This document shows positions 23,778-31,791 of a stretch of DNA of 52,536 bases, one piece after another. Positions within the stretch are counted from its first letter, which is position 1. Each line of letters starts with the position of its first letter. The stretch comes from an uncultured Porphyromonadaceae bacterium (GTDB taxonomy: Bacteria > Bacteroidota > Bacteroidia > Bacteroidales > Muribaculaceae). Made by a program: the position numbers and the translations under genes. The stretch spans positions 1-52,536 of the forward strand of contig UQGP01000013.1 in NCBI GenBank assembly GCA_900540625.1. The letters run 5' to 3'. Below the pieces are notes generated by a model. It was not told the DNA's origin. It worked only from the letters and a program-made list of their open reading frames with translations, and did no database searches.

Positions 23778-25397
23778 TTACTTGTTTCCGGCCAAATTCT
23801 TGTATTTGTCCATCTGGGCTTTTGCCTCGTCAAATGCGGCAGTGTTCTTTTGTATCAAGTAATACTGAGCGATGGCGTGGTATGCTTCGACGTAGTAGTC
23901 AAGATAGTTGTCCTTATTAGAAGGATCGGCATTCGCAGGATCTTGGTTGAGAATGCTGATGATTTCTTCGTAAGTCTTGACGGTGTTTTCGTCGGGCTTA
24001 TTGCCGTTTTTGGCTGTGTAAAGCAGGGCTTTCCAACGCAGATATGTAGGTTCGGGCTTGATGCCGGAGAGTACCTTGTCCATATATTCGAGACCCTGTT
24101 GAGCTTGCTGAGCGCGATCTTCCGGAGTGTCGTTTTCACTGAGGGTGGATACAGCCCAAAGGCGTTTGGCGGCTGTGTAGTACTCGCTTCGTTGCGGTTC
24201 TTTTGCTCCGGCAAGATACTTGTTGTAGTATTCAGCCGAGAGCTTGTATTCCTTCTTGGCCCAATAGGTGTCCGATAGGGATTTTAAGATGCTACTGTCT
24301 TCGGGGAAGGCTTGAGCGCCTTTTTGAAGTATTACGACAGCGAGAGAGTCTTGATTGGCTTTGGTCAACAAGCCGGCGTAGAATTTGTAGTCTGCGGCGT
24401 TGAATTTGGTAGCATTAGCTGAATTATCAAAGTACTTCTGTGTCTCTTGAAGAGCTTCATCATCGCGGTTGAGTGCGTCAAGCGAGCGAACCACGATGCG
24501 CTGGAGGGTGATGTCGCCGGGCTTTTTGCTGAGAACCTCGGAGGCGATGTCATGCGCTTTCTGGTAGTTGTTGCCGGTGAAGAGCAGCACTGCGTAGCGG
24601 GCTTTGTCTTCGGGGAAGTGGTTGGGATTGGCGATGTACTGGCCGTATTGTTTTGCGGCTTCTGTCCATTGTCCGTCTTCGTAGTACTTCTCGGCGAGTT
24701 CGCGCTGGCCTAATGCCGAGTTGGGGTTCTTTTGCAGCAGTTCCACCAATTTTTGTATTGCGAAACGCTTTCCGCCATCGGTGTTGAAGTATACGTTGGC
24801 ATATTTTACATAGCCCTCGGGGTTGTCTTCGTCAAAGTATATGGCCTGCTCGTACATTGTGGCAGCCTTGTTCCAGTCTTTTGCTGCAGCCAGGCGGTCG
24901 CCTTCGAAAATGTAGATGGCCGGTTCGTTGTTTTTGGATGTCTTGTATGCTTTCTTGAGGTACTCTTCAATCTCTTTTGCATACTTTGTGGGATCGGCTT
25001 TATAGTAAGCACGAACGATGTCTACGAGCAGTTCTGCGTTTTTCTTCTCGTAGGACTGAGCCTTTTTGAAGTTTTCTTTGGCAGCGCTTTCGTTGCCGGC
25101 CTGGAGATCAAGTGCTCCTATGCCGACATAGTTGTAGCCACAGGTGGCATTAGCAGCGAGGCCTTTGTCAAAGTAGCTCTTAGCTGTTGTTTTGTCGCCT
25201 TTTGCAAGGTAGGATTGGCCGAGGTAGTAGTATGCCATGGCTTTGTTCGTGTTCGCATCTGAGATGTTGCGATCGAGGATGGTGATGGCGTTATCATACT
25301 GGCCGGCTTTGTAGTATTCTACGCCGTCCTTGTAGCCTTGTGCCGAAGTGCCTATGGCGGCGCAGAGCAGCAACGCGGAGATAAGCTTAGCTTTCAT
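23778..25397 (-). CDS. Secreted tetratricopeptide-repeat protein
   Basis: A 539-residue protein; the start at 25397 (MKAKLISALLLCAAIGTSAQG) gives a signal peptide, whereas the upstream ATG at 25451 adds 18 polar residues. The mature part is built of many TPR units from end to end, for example KDGVEYYKAGQYDNAITILD, MAYYYLGQSYLAKGDKTTAK, YVGIGALDLQAGNESAAKEN and QRELAEKYYEDGQWTEAAKQ. TPR arrays bind partner proteins; the ligand is unknown. It is encoded after a PstS-like lipoprotein, an association seen in Bacteroides genomes where ExbB/ExbD/TonB genes stand alongside; those are absent here. A strong terminator follows. Confidence 0.9.
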   Translation of the reverse strand: MKAKLISALLLCAAIGTSAQGYKDGVEYYKAGQYDNAITILDRNISDANTNKAMAYYYLGQSYLAKGDKTTAKSYFDKGLAANATCGYNYVGIGALDLQAGNESAAKENFKKAQSYEKKNAELLVDIVRAYYKADPTKYAKEIEEYLKKAYKTSKNNEPAIYIFEGDRLAAAKDWNKAATMYEQAIYFDEDNPEGYVKYANVYFNTDGGKRFAIQKLVELLQKNPNSALGQRELAEKYYEDGQWTEAAKQYGQYIANPNHFPEDKARYAVLLFTGNNYQKAHDIASEVLSKKPGDITLQRIVVRSLDALNRDDEALQETQKYFDNSANATKFNAADYKFYAGLLTKANQDSLAVVILQKGAQAFPEDSSILKSLSDTYWAKKEYKLSAEYYNKYLAGAKEPQRSEYYTAAKRLWAVSTLSENDTPEDRAQQAQQGLEYMDKVLSGIKPEPTYLRWKALLYTAKNGNKPDENTVKTYEEIISILNQDPANADPSNKDNYLDYYVEAYHAIAQYYLIQKNTAAFDEAKAQMDKYKNLAGNK

Positions 25398-25482
25398 ACT
25401 ATAAAAACTTTGGATATGTGTGGTTAATTGATTTTTTTTCTGTGTGTTCAAAAGAGCCGAGTGAAGAGCCCCGGCTTAAATT

Positions 25483-25510
25483 TGTGTAAAGTTACACATT
25501 AATCGTGTAA
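25483..25510. promoter_or_regulatory. Cluster of GTGTAA half-sites upstream of the TPR gene
   Basis: TGTGTAA-AG-TTACACA (25483-25498) is a 16-base inverted repeat, and a further GTGTAA (25505-25510) pairs with the same TTACAC. The palindrome covers a minus-strand -7-like TAACTTTA, about 90 bases before the TPR start. This is a plausible operator; the regulator is unknown. Confidence 0.4.
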
Positions 25511-25533
25511 TATAGCGCAATGGCGACCGGATT

Positions 25534-25558
25534 TGGCGTTAATCTATGTTAAGCGCCA
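25534..25558. repeat. Hairpin between pstS-like and TPR genes
   Basis: TGGCGTTAA (25534-25542) faces TTAAGCGCCA (25549-25558), nine pairs with a one-base bulge. No T run follows in the minus direction, so it is more likely an RNA processing or stability hairpin than a terminator. Confidence 0.4.
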
Positions 25559-25654
25559 TTTCCGAGCCGCCATTGGGCCTATTCGTTGTCTTTTTATATG
25601 GATGTTTTCAATACCGTATGACCGGATGCGGTCTAACGGTACGTTGAGCGATGG

Positions 25655-26641
25655 CTATTGAAGCTCGACTACAGTAACCTGCATACGAGCAGGCAATATA
25701 CCTGTTTTCATGATTATGCGTTGTCCGTCAACTCCGGTGACAAAGGCGTAGAATTTGCCTCCAACGCCGGCAGGCGAAGCGGTGGTAATCATATACATCG
25801 GGCGGGTCAGGGGATAGCTACCATCGTAAATGTTTTGCTGGTAGGGCTTGTAGGGTACTGCTTCGTAACGCATAACGCCAAGGGTTTTGACTCCGGACTT
25901 GTCCATACGATTGTTGATGTCTTCGCCGTTGACTGCCAAGGTGTCACCTACAAGACGTTGTACGCGTTCTTCGGTAGTGAGATTGTTGAGTGTAAGGTCT
26001 TTGGTAAGGTGGCTTACACCGATGACGCCCATAGCTCCCGGTTCTTTTTGGACGAGAGCCAATACGCTGTCAATGCTTCCGACGGCGTGTGCCAGCGGTC
26101 CCATAGGACGGCCGTTGAGCAAGGAGTCGCGCATGTACATTGCCAGACCCGAGCCTTCCGAATCAAAGTATACGTGTATGCGCTTGTCCGGAGCTCCCGG
26201 TTGTAATTGGCTCCAATTAGTCGTAGATCCGGCCAATATTTCGCTGATTTCCTTCATACTGAGTTGGTCAACGGGGTTGGACGGATTTACTATCAGTGCC
26301 ACGGCATCTACGGCTATTTTCATGCTACGTAGATTGGGGTATTTGTCTTTCAGTGCCTTGCGTTCGGTCTTGGATAGGTCGCGTCCGACAACGATGGTGT
26401 GTATACTGCCGGCAAACAACGAGTCCAAAGCGTCTTTCTGTGTCACGTAGCGGGTGAGTACGTGGTATTGTTGCTTGAGGTAGGCGTACTCGAAGACGTC
26501 GATTTCCTCTTCCATGACGTTCTCAAACGAGTCATCGCAGAGCATTGTCATAATTTTTGACGGCTGCTTTTGACTGCATGAGCCTAAGGTCAAAGCCATG
26601 CACAGCGATGCGGCGGCTATAGATAATAATTTGGTGCGCAT
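25655..26641 (-). CDS. PstS-like substrate-binding lipoprotein
   Basis: A 328-residue periplasmic binding protein of the phosphate-binding (PBP-like 2) type. The start at 26641 gives MRTKLLSIAAASLCMALTLGSC, a lipoprotein signal with Cys at 22. The fold markers are IHTIVVGRDLSKTE, VDAVALIVNPSNPVDQLSMKEISEILAGSTTNWSQL split over two strands, HVYFDSEGSGLAMYMRDSL and PGAMGVIGVSHL. No PstA, PstB or PstC permease is encoded nearby, so it may bind phosphate or a related anion for signalling, or serve a TonB-type system elsewhere. Its neighbours are a small membrane protein (25 bases upstream) and the TPR protein downstream. Confidence 0.88.
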   Translation of the reverse strand: MRTKLLSIAAASLCMALTLGSCSQKQPSKIMTMLCDDSFENVMEEEIDVFEYAYLKQQYHVLTRYVTQKDALDSLFAGSIHTIVVGRDLSKTERKALKDKYPNLRSMKIAVDAVALIVNPSNPVDQLSMKEISEILAGSTTNWSQLQPGAPDKRIHVYFDSEGSGLAMYMRDSLLNGRPMGPLAHAVGSIDSVLALVQKEPGAMGVIGVSHLTKDLTLNNLTTEERVQRLVGDTLAVNGEDINNRMDKSGVKTLGVMRYEAVPYKPYQQNIYDGSYPLTRPMYMITTASPAGVGGKFYAFVTGVDGQRIIMKTGILPARMQVTVVELQ

Positions 26642-26666
26642 ATATTTTGGTGTATTATATGTGTGT

Positions 26667-26948
26667 TTACAAACGGCTTTCGATGCCGGCATAGTATCGG
26701 TAGGCACGCCAGATTCCGTAGATAATCAATACGACACCTACGATGTCCCGTGGCCAGGTGTATTGAGGTGCCCAATCAAAGAAGTTGAGCAACAGTAGGA
26801 TACCCATGCCGATGTATATGACTACCATAAAAACGGTGTAGACCAATCGCATGATACGACCGGGGCCTTGTCTGCGATTGTCTTCGTCATCGTTGCCGTG
26901 CATTTGTTGACGGTAACGTTCGAATTCTTCGTTAGTTTCTTGCTGCAT
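26667..26948 (-). CDS. Small membrane protein, two transmembrane helices
   Basis: A 93-residue protein. The first 30 residues are very hydrophilic (QQETNEEFERYRQQMHGNDD), followed by two hydrophobic helices at about 36-58 (VYTVFMVVIYIGMGILLLLNFF) and 66-82 (RDIVGVVLIIYGIWRAY). Similar short proteins with an acidic/Gln-rich N-terminus occur next to PstS-type genes in Bacteroidetes, but the function is not known. It starts 54 bases after the aguB stop and ends 25 bases before the PstS-like start. I see no promoter of its own, so transcription may come from the agu operon. Confidence 0.8.
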   Translation of the reverse strand: MQQETNEEFERYRQQMHGNDDEDNRRQGPGRIMRLVYTVFMVVIYIGMGILLLLNFFDWAPQYTWPRDIVGVVLIIYGIWRAYRYYAGIESRL

Positions 26949-27002
26949 ATCGTTATATTAATTTTGTACGTATTTATATGTCATATCGCTGTTCGATGAC
27001 AA

Positions 27003-27890
27003 TCAATCGAGAAAGCGTTTTGTAATTCCGGTATATGCGTCGATGCGCCTATCGCGTAGGAACGGCCACCAACGTCGGACGTTTTCGCTGCGCCGCATAT
27101 CAATGTCAACGATAGCTTCGGCTTCGGCATTGTCCGGCGCGCGGAAAAGAAATTCGCCCTGCGGTCCACAAACAAAACTGCTGCCCCAGAAGGTGATGCC
27201 ATTTGTAGCTCCGGAGGGGTCGGGCTCGTGTCCGACGCGATTAACTGCAACAACGGGAAGACCGTTGGCTATGGCATGGCCGCGTTGCACCGTTGTCCAT
27301 GCCTCGCGCTGGCGCGCCTTTTCATCTGCTGTATCGTTGCTTTCCCATCCTATAGCTGTGGGATATATAAGAATCTCGGCCCCGCGCAGTGCCATCATAC
27401 GTGCTGCTTCGGGATACCATTGATCCCAGCAGACGAGTACGCCCAGCCTTCCGACCGAAGTGTTTATGGGCTCGAATCCGAGGTCCCCGGGCGTAAAATA
27501 GAACTTTTCGTAGTACGCAGGATCGTCCGGAATATGCATCTTGCGATAGCATCCGGCTATACTGCCGTCCGTGTCGAAGACCACAGCCGTGTTGTGATAT
27601 AGTCCGGGGGCACGGCGCTCGAACATAGATGTGACTATAACCGTCTGAGTCTCTGCTGCGAGTGCAGCGTAGGCATCAGTGACGGTCGATGGAACGGGGG
27701 TCGCCAAATCAAAGGCATCGACATCCTCGGTTTGACAAAAATATAGGCTGTCGTGTAGTTCCTGATTGACTATAAGGCGTGCGCCCGAGGCTGCGGCCAG
27801 GCGTATCTTGGCAAAAAGCCTGGCGCGGTTGTCGGCGATGTCGGCCGTATTGTGCTGCTGTATGACAGCTGTTGGGATGATGCGTGTCAT
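27003..27890 (-). CDS. aguB: N-carbamoylputrescine amidase
   Basis: A 295-residue nitrilase-superfamily enzyme. I use the ATG at 27890 (MTRIIPTAVIQQ), four bases after aguA; an upstream ATG would overlap aguA by 44 bases. The catalytic triad is visible: Glu in VNQELHDSLYF, Lys in CYRKMHIPDDPAYYEKFYF and Cys in VLVCWDQWYPEAARMMAL. It splits N-carbamoylputrescine into putrescine, CO2 and ammonia, the last step of the agmatine route. The FYFTPGD and WESNDTADEK motifs match plant and bacterial AguB. Confidence 0.95.
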   Translation of the reverse strand: MTRIIPTAVIQQHNTADIADNRARLFAKIRLAAASGARLIVNQELHDSLYFCQTEDVDAFDLATPVPSTVTDAYAALAAETQTVIVTSMFERRAPGLYHNTAVVFDTDGSIAGCYRKMHIPDDPAYYEKFYFTPGDLGFEPINTSVGRLGVLVCWDQWYPEAARMMALRGAEILIYPTAIGWESNDTADEKARQREAWTTVQRGHAIANGLPVVAVNRVGHEPDPSGATNGITFWGSSFVCGPQGEFLFRAPDNAEAEAIVDIDMRRSENVRRWWPFLRDRRIDAYTGITKRFLD

Positions 27891-27894
27891 TAAA

Positions 27895-28977
27895 TTATGC
27901 GTGTGTATGGTCATTATTCGGCAAGAGAGTGAGTGCATTACGCGGCAATTGCATAGTGGCGCAATGTATGCTTCCGTGCTGTTGTATCAGTGCGGTAGCA
28001 TTCACGCCGATGATTTCGTGCTCGGGGAAAGCCTGCCCAATCAGTTTGAGCGCTTCGGCATCCTTATCCGGTTGTCCGTAAGTAGGCACGATGACGGCTC
28101 GGTCGCCAATGATGAGGAAATTAGCATAGGTTGCCGGTAATCTGTCATCCGTGTCCGGATCGTATTTCGGGTAGGGCATAGGCAGACCTACGAGATTGTA
28201 TGGCTTTCCGTCAGCACGACGCATTTGACGCAATTCTTCTTCCATAGCAGACAATTCGTTGTACTGAAAGTCGTTAGCGTCATCGCACTTTACATATAAT
28301 ATTGTTTCGGGCGAGGCAAAGCGGGCCAGAGTGTCCACATGGCTGTCGGTGTCGTCTCCAATAAGAAAACCATGGTCTAACCAAAGGACCCGTTTCGCTC
28401 CGAGAAATTCTCGCAGTGTGAATTCGGCCGATTCATGGTCTGTATAGTCGTTGCGATTGGGTGAACACAGGCATTTGGAGGTGGTCAATATTGTTCCTGC
28501 ACCATCTGAGTCGATGCTGCCACCTTCAAGAACAAAGCCCAGCCGCGAATAGTATGGGCCGGAGTCTAACATTGCGGCATTGAATAGTGCACGGTTGACC
28601 AAATTATCCTTATCGGCTGCGAATTTAAGGCCCCAACCGTTGAAACAAAAATCGTTATATACCGGTGTGCCATCTTCGTCCAAAGTGGTAATTATGCCGT
28701 AGTCACGAATCCATGTGTCGTTGGTGGGTACTTGAAATAGAACAATTGGGTTGCTTGTTTGTTTAATTTGAGCCTTTCGAAGACTTGTCCGAATGTCCTC
28801 GACATTCGGCCCGATGATTACGATAGGCGCATAGGGCTGTATAGCTCGCACCAAATCGATATAGCATTGCTCGATTTGGTCTAACATGTAGGCCCAATCC
28901 GTATTCTTGTGCGGCCAGGAAAGCAATATGCCGTCGGTAGGATACCATTCGGCGGGTAATGTGTAGTTATTCGTCAT
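27895..28977 (-). CDS. aguA: Agmatine deiminase
   Basis: A 360-residue peptidyl-arginine-deiminase-family enzyme; the ATG at 28977 (MTNNYTLPAEWYPTDGILLSWPH) fits the family start. Visible motifs: WIRDYGII, DFCFNGWGLKF, EGGSIDSDGAGTILTTSKCL, LDHGFLIGDDTDSHVDT with active-site His/Asp, and the catalytic Cys in QHGSIHCATMQLP near the C-terminus. It hydrolyses agmatine to N-carbamoylputrescine and ammonia. The start overlaps a small upstream gene by 11 bases, and aguB follows after four bases. A speA-type arginine decarboxylase is not in the window. Confidence 0.96.
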   Translation of the reverse strand: MTNNYTLPAEWYPTDGILLSWPHKNTDWAYMLDQIEQCYIDLVRAIQPYAPIVIIGPNVEDIRTSLRKAQIKQTSNPIVLFQVPTNDTWIRDYGIITTLDEDGTPVYNDFCFNGWGLKFAADKDNLVNRALFNAAMLDSGPYYSRLGFVLEGGSIDSDGAGTILTTSKCLCSPNRNDYTDHESAEFTLREFLGAKRVLWLDHGFLIGDDTDSHVDTLARFASPETILYVKCDDANDFQYNELSAMEEELRQMRRADGKPYNLVGLPMPYPKYDPDTDDRLPATYANFLIIGDRAVIVPTYGQPDKDAEALKLIGQAFPEHEIIGVNATALIQQHGSIHCATMQLPRNALTLLPNNDHTHA

Positions 28978-29203
28978 AATCGTTGAGGGTGTCCCAAACT
29001 TCTTCTCGGTTTTCCATATATTCAGCAGCGAAGTCAGAGAAGCCGTGTCGCTCGCTGGTACCCGTATCGGCACACCATTGACGGTAGAGCTCGCGTAGTT
29101 CGTCATCGTCAGCAACTATACGCTTGAACTCGGCTTCGGCTACGTCAATGGCACCGCTCGATTCGATTAGGGAAACGAAGTATTCGGTTATATCTTTGTC
29201 CAT
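28967..29203 (-). CDS. Small acidic protein upstream of aguA
   Basis: A 78-residue acidic, soluble protein (start at ATG 29203, MDKDITEYFVSLIESSG; another ATG at 29233 would add ten residues). It is predicted to be helical, with SVEV-free stretches such as VAEAEFKRIVADDDELRELYRQWCADTG and FAAEYMENREEVWDTL. It overlaps the aguA start by 11 bases in another frame, so translation is coupled. No family is recognised. A role as a partner or regulator of the agmatine enzymes is guesswork from position. Confidence 0.7.
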   Translation of the reverse strand: MDKDITEYFVSLIESSGAIDVAEAEFKRIVADDDELRELYRQWCADTGTSERHGFSDFAAEYMENREEVWDTLNDYDE

Positions 29204-29230
29204 AATCAGTGTATAGGTCTGTTTAGACTT

Positions 29231-29238
29231 CAAAAATA
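29231..29238 (-). promoter_or_regulatory. Possible promoter of the agmatine operon, -7 element
   Basis: Minus-strand TATTTTTG fits TAnnTTTG, 27 bases before the preferred start at 29203. No clear -33 TTTG. Its position favours 29203 over the ATG at 29233. Confidence 0.35.
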
Positions 29239-29272
29239 GTCATTTCTACGCTGATTACGGGATAATGCCGTG

Positions 29273-31129
29273 TTAAAATTGGTTAATGCTGCGACTGCGC
29301 AAAGCTCTAAGAGCATTGAGGACAGCCAGAAGTGTCACTCCTACATCGGCAAAAACAGCTGCCCACATATTAGCATATCCGAGAGCGCTAATGACAAGCA
29401 ATGCCAATTTCACTGTGAGAGCGAAGACGATGTTTTGGCGGACGATACGTATGGTCTTTCGAGCAATGGATATTCCGGTGGCCACTTGAGAGGGGTCATC
29501 GTTCATCAGCACAATGTCTGCAGCGGCGATGGCAGCATCGCTTCCTGCCGCGCCCATCGCAATGCCGGCGTCCGCGGTTTTCAATACCGGGGCATCGTTG
29601 ATTCCATCGCCTACAAATACTACCGGGGATAGTTCTTTGTTTTGCGCAAGTATTTGGACGTGGCGAACCTTGTCGTCGGGCATCATCTCATAGGCATATT
29701 CGTGTATCCCAAGGTTTTGCGCCACTTCTTCGGCTACAGGCTTCTTGTCTCCGGTCAGCATTACGGTCTTTATGCCAAGCTTATTTAATGTAGCTATAGT
29801 TTCGGACGATTGAGGTTTAATAGTATCTGCGACAACGATATGGCCCATATATTGGCCATCTACAGCAAGGTGTACAATAGTGCCGATACAGTGGCATTGT
29901 CGCGGGGTAACTCCGGCACGAGCCATAAGGCGTTCATTGCCTACGTACACGCGATGCGAGTCAAGTGTGGCCGAAATGCCTTCGCCGGGGTAGTCATGCA
30001 GAGCTGTCACAAGACTTTGGTCAAGACTTCCTTTATATGCCGCGCGAAGCGATACTGCTACGGGGTGCGTCGAGAAGCTCTCGGTCAGTGCTGCAAGTTC
30101 GAGTAGCTGTGATTCGGATATAATTTCCGGGTGTATTGCGGTGACGGTAAAGTGTCCGCAGGTGAGAGTCCCGGTTTTATCAAAAACCACACTACGGGCG
30201 CGCGCCAATGTCTCAATATAATAAGAGCCTTTGAACATTATACCGCGACGAGATGCGCCGCCGATACCGGCAAAGAAAGTTAGCGGTACGGAAATGACCA
30301 GAGCGCAGGGGCACGATATTACCAGGAATATTAAAGCACGCTCAATCCATATATTCCACGCTCCAAAGCCTAATAATGGCGGTATTACAGCCACTAAGGC
30401 GGCACATCCGACAACAGTCGGGGTATAGTATCGTGCGAAGCGAGTGATAAACTTTTCGGTACGCGCCTTGCCTGTTTCGGCATTTTCGACCATATCGAGA
30501 ATTTTGGCTACGGTCGTGTCGGCATATACTGCTGTTGTTTTGACCTTCAGGGCACCCGAAATGTTGAGACATCCGCCGAGGACTTTTTCGCCGGGAGTAG
30601 CCGATTGAGGTTGACTCTCGCCGGTCAATGCTGAAGTGTCTATGTCCGACGATCCGGACACGACAATACCGTCTATAGGAATTTTTTCGCCCGGGCTGAC
30701 GATAACGATACTGCCTATGGCGACATCCACCGGCGCGGTTTTGCGCACCGAGCCATCCTTTTGCTCGATATTGGCATATTCGGGCCGTATATTCATTAGG
30801 GCCGAAATAGAAGCGCGGCTACGCTCTACGGCCATATCAGACAGCAGTTCACCAAGTTGATAAAGTATCATCACTGCTACCGCCTCCGGATATTCGCCTA
30901 TGGCAAAAGCCCCGATGGTAGCGGCAGTCATCAGAAAATTCTCGTCAAAGACCTCGCCATGGGTTATATTTCGTAATGCTTTGCATACAATATCCATTCC
31001 GATGACGATGTATGCCGCCACAAAAAATAGTATATTTACCCGGTCGGGTAGATTTATGGCCATAGCCGAACCGGCAAGAGCAATCGATGCGGCTAATCTT
31101 ATTATTGTCAACCTTTGTGTTTTATCCAT
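29273..31129 (-). CDS. zntA: P1B-type heavy-metal ATPase (Zn/Cd/Pb class)
   Basis: A 618-residue metal-exporting ATPase. Eight membrane helices are expected; the ion-binding SCPCALVIS motif marks the Cu/Zn class and the DKTGTLTCG phosphorylation site, TGES actuator loop, SHP-type FSTHPVAVSL and GDGINDAPVLKTADAGIAMG are all present. The lack of an N-terminal HMA or His-rich metal-binding domain is notable; the protein begins directly with the first membrane pair. CPC with this hinge pattern fits Zn/Cd/Pb, which is an inference. I prefer the start at 31129, because a 15-base palindrome at 31173-31187 and a -7-like element lie in what would otherwise be coding sequence. A Fur-family gene lies 153 bases upstream. 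Confidence 0.9.
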   Translation of the reverse strand: MDKTQRLTIIRLAASIALAGSAMAINLPDRVNILFFVAAYIVIGMDIVCKALRNITHGEVFDENFLMTAATIGAFAIGEYPEAVAVMILYQLGELLSDMAVERSRASISALMNIRPEYANIEQKDGSVRKTAPVDVAIGSIVIVSPGEKIPIDGIVVSGSSDIDTSALTGESQPQSATPGEKVLGGCLNISGALKVKTTAVYADTTVAKILDMVENAETGKARTEKFITRFARYYTPTVVGCAALVAVIPPLLGFGAWNIWIERALIFLVISCPCALVISVPLTFFAGIGGASRRGIMFKGSYYIETLARARSVVFDKTGTLTCGHFTVTAIHPEIISESQLLELAALTESFSTHPVAVSLRAAYKGSLDQSLVTALHDYPGEGISATLDSHRVYVGNERLMARAGVTPRQCHCIGTIVHLAVDGQYMGHIVVADTIKPQSSETIATLNKLGIKTVMLTGDKKPVAEEVAQNLGIHEYAYEMMPDDKVRHVQILAQNKELSPVVFVGDGINDAPVLKTADAGIAMGAAGSDAAIAAADIVLMNDDPSQVATGISIARKTIRIVRQNIVFALTVKLALLVISALGYANMWAAVFADVGVTLLAVLNALRALRSRSINQF

Positions 31130-31152
31130 TGTGTGTTTTTGTATTTCACGCA

Positions 31153-31187
31153 CAAAGGTCTGAAAAAGGCTCTGCAACCGGGTTGCA
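31153..31187 (-). promoter_or_regulatory. Palindromic operator and possible promoter of the metal ATPase
   Basis: TGCAACCGGGTTGCA (31173-31187) is a perfect 15-base palindrome with a one-base centre, and pairs on outward (CT...AG) with one mismatch. On the minus strand a -7-like GACCTTTG (31153-31160) follows, 24 bases before the preferred ATG at 31129. A TTTG on the minus strand overlaps the palindrome edge (31186-31189), which would give an unusually long 25-base spacer, as with MerR-type promoters. The regulator could also be the neighbouring Fur-family protein. Confidence 0.5.
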
Positions 31188-31282
31188 AAGACAGACACCG
31201 TAAAAGTCAGGATGTATAGCGATAGTATAAAGCATCAAGATAGGCACAAGTATTGCCTCGGCTGTATATTATCGTAAATGAG

Positions 31283-31768
31283 TCAATTCATGTGTTTGTT
31301 CCGACAGGAAGGGCATAGGCCCTTCATCATATAATTGATTTGGTGCAGTTCAAATCCCTCGGGATATCGCACCACCGGGATATGAGTATGGTCAAGACAA
31401 AAAGTTTTATGGCAAGACTCGCAATAGAAATGACAATGCATTTCTTCGACTCCGCAGGCGTGATCGTTACGACATAGGCAGTACTTGGCCGAGCCGCTAC
31501 CATCCTCAATTTCGTGTACGAGATGCTGCCCGGCAAATAGGGCAAGAGTACGAAAAATTGAGGATTTATCAACAGTCTCGAGAGCATCTTCGACATCACT
31601 CATACTGAAAGTGTCCCGAAACGACTGTATGGCATTATATACCAAAAGTCGGACAGCTGTGGGGCGGACACCGTGTCGGCGCAGAATTTCTTCATTGACG
31701 GGCACGCTGACGGCAGGTGTTTCCCGTTGTGCGCTATCGAGTTGAGTGTCTTGGCGGTCCGAGGTCAT
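31283..31768 (-). CDS. Fur-family metal-dependent repressor
   Basis: A 161-residue Fur/Zur/PerR-type regulator; the ATG at 31768 (MTSDRQDTQLDSAQ) is chosen since the upstream ATG would run back into feoB. The winged helix is RRHGVRPTAVRLLVYNAIQS to DVEDALETVDKSSIFRTLALFAGQHLV, the dimer domain has EEMHCHFYCESCHKTFCLD, and the structural zinc site is two CxxC pairs (CESC and CPSC). It lies 23 bases after feoB and upstream of the metal ATPase gene, so it probably senses iron or zinc and controls one or both. Which metal it binds cannot be read from sequence; the Zn-ATPase neighbour leans towards zinc. Confidence 0.92.
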   Translation of the reverse strand: MTSDRQDTQLDSAQRETPAVSVPVNEEILRRHGVRPTAVRLLVYNAIQSFRDTFSMSDVEDALETVDKSSIFRTLALFAGQHLVHEIEDGSGSAKYCLCRNDHACGVEEMHCHFYCESCHKTFCLDHTHIPVVRYPEGFELHQINYMMKGLCPSCRNKHMN

Positions 31769-31791
31769 GATTGGGTGGGGAATATGGATTG

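Noticed and set aside
24732..25262. 176-residue hydrophobic frame on the plus strand
   Set aside because: Antisense of the TPR protein; no start context, no family.
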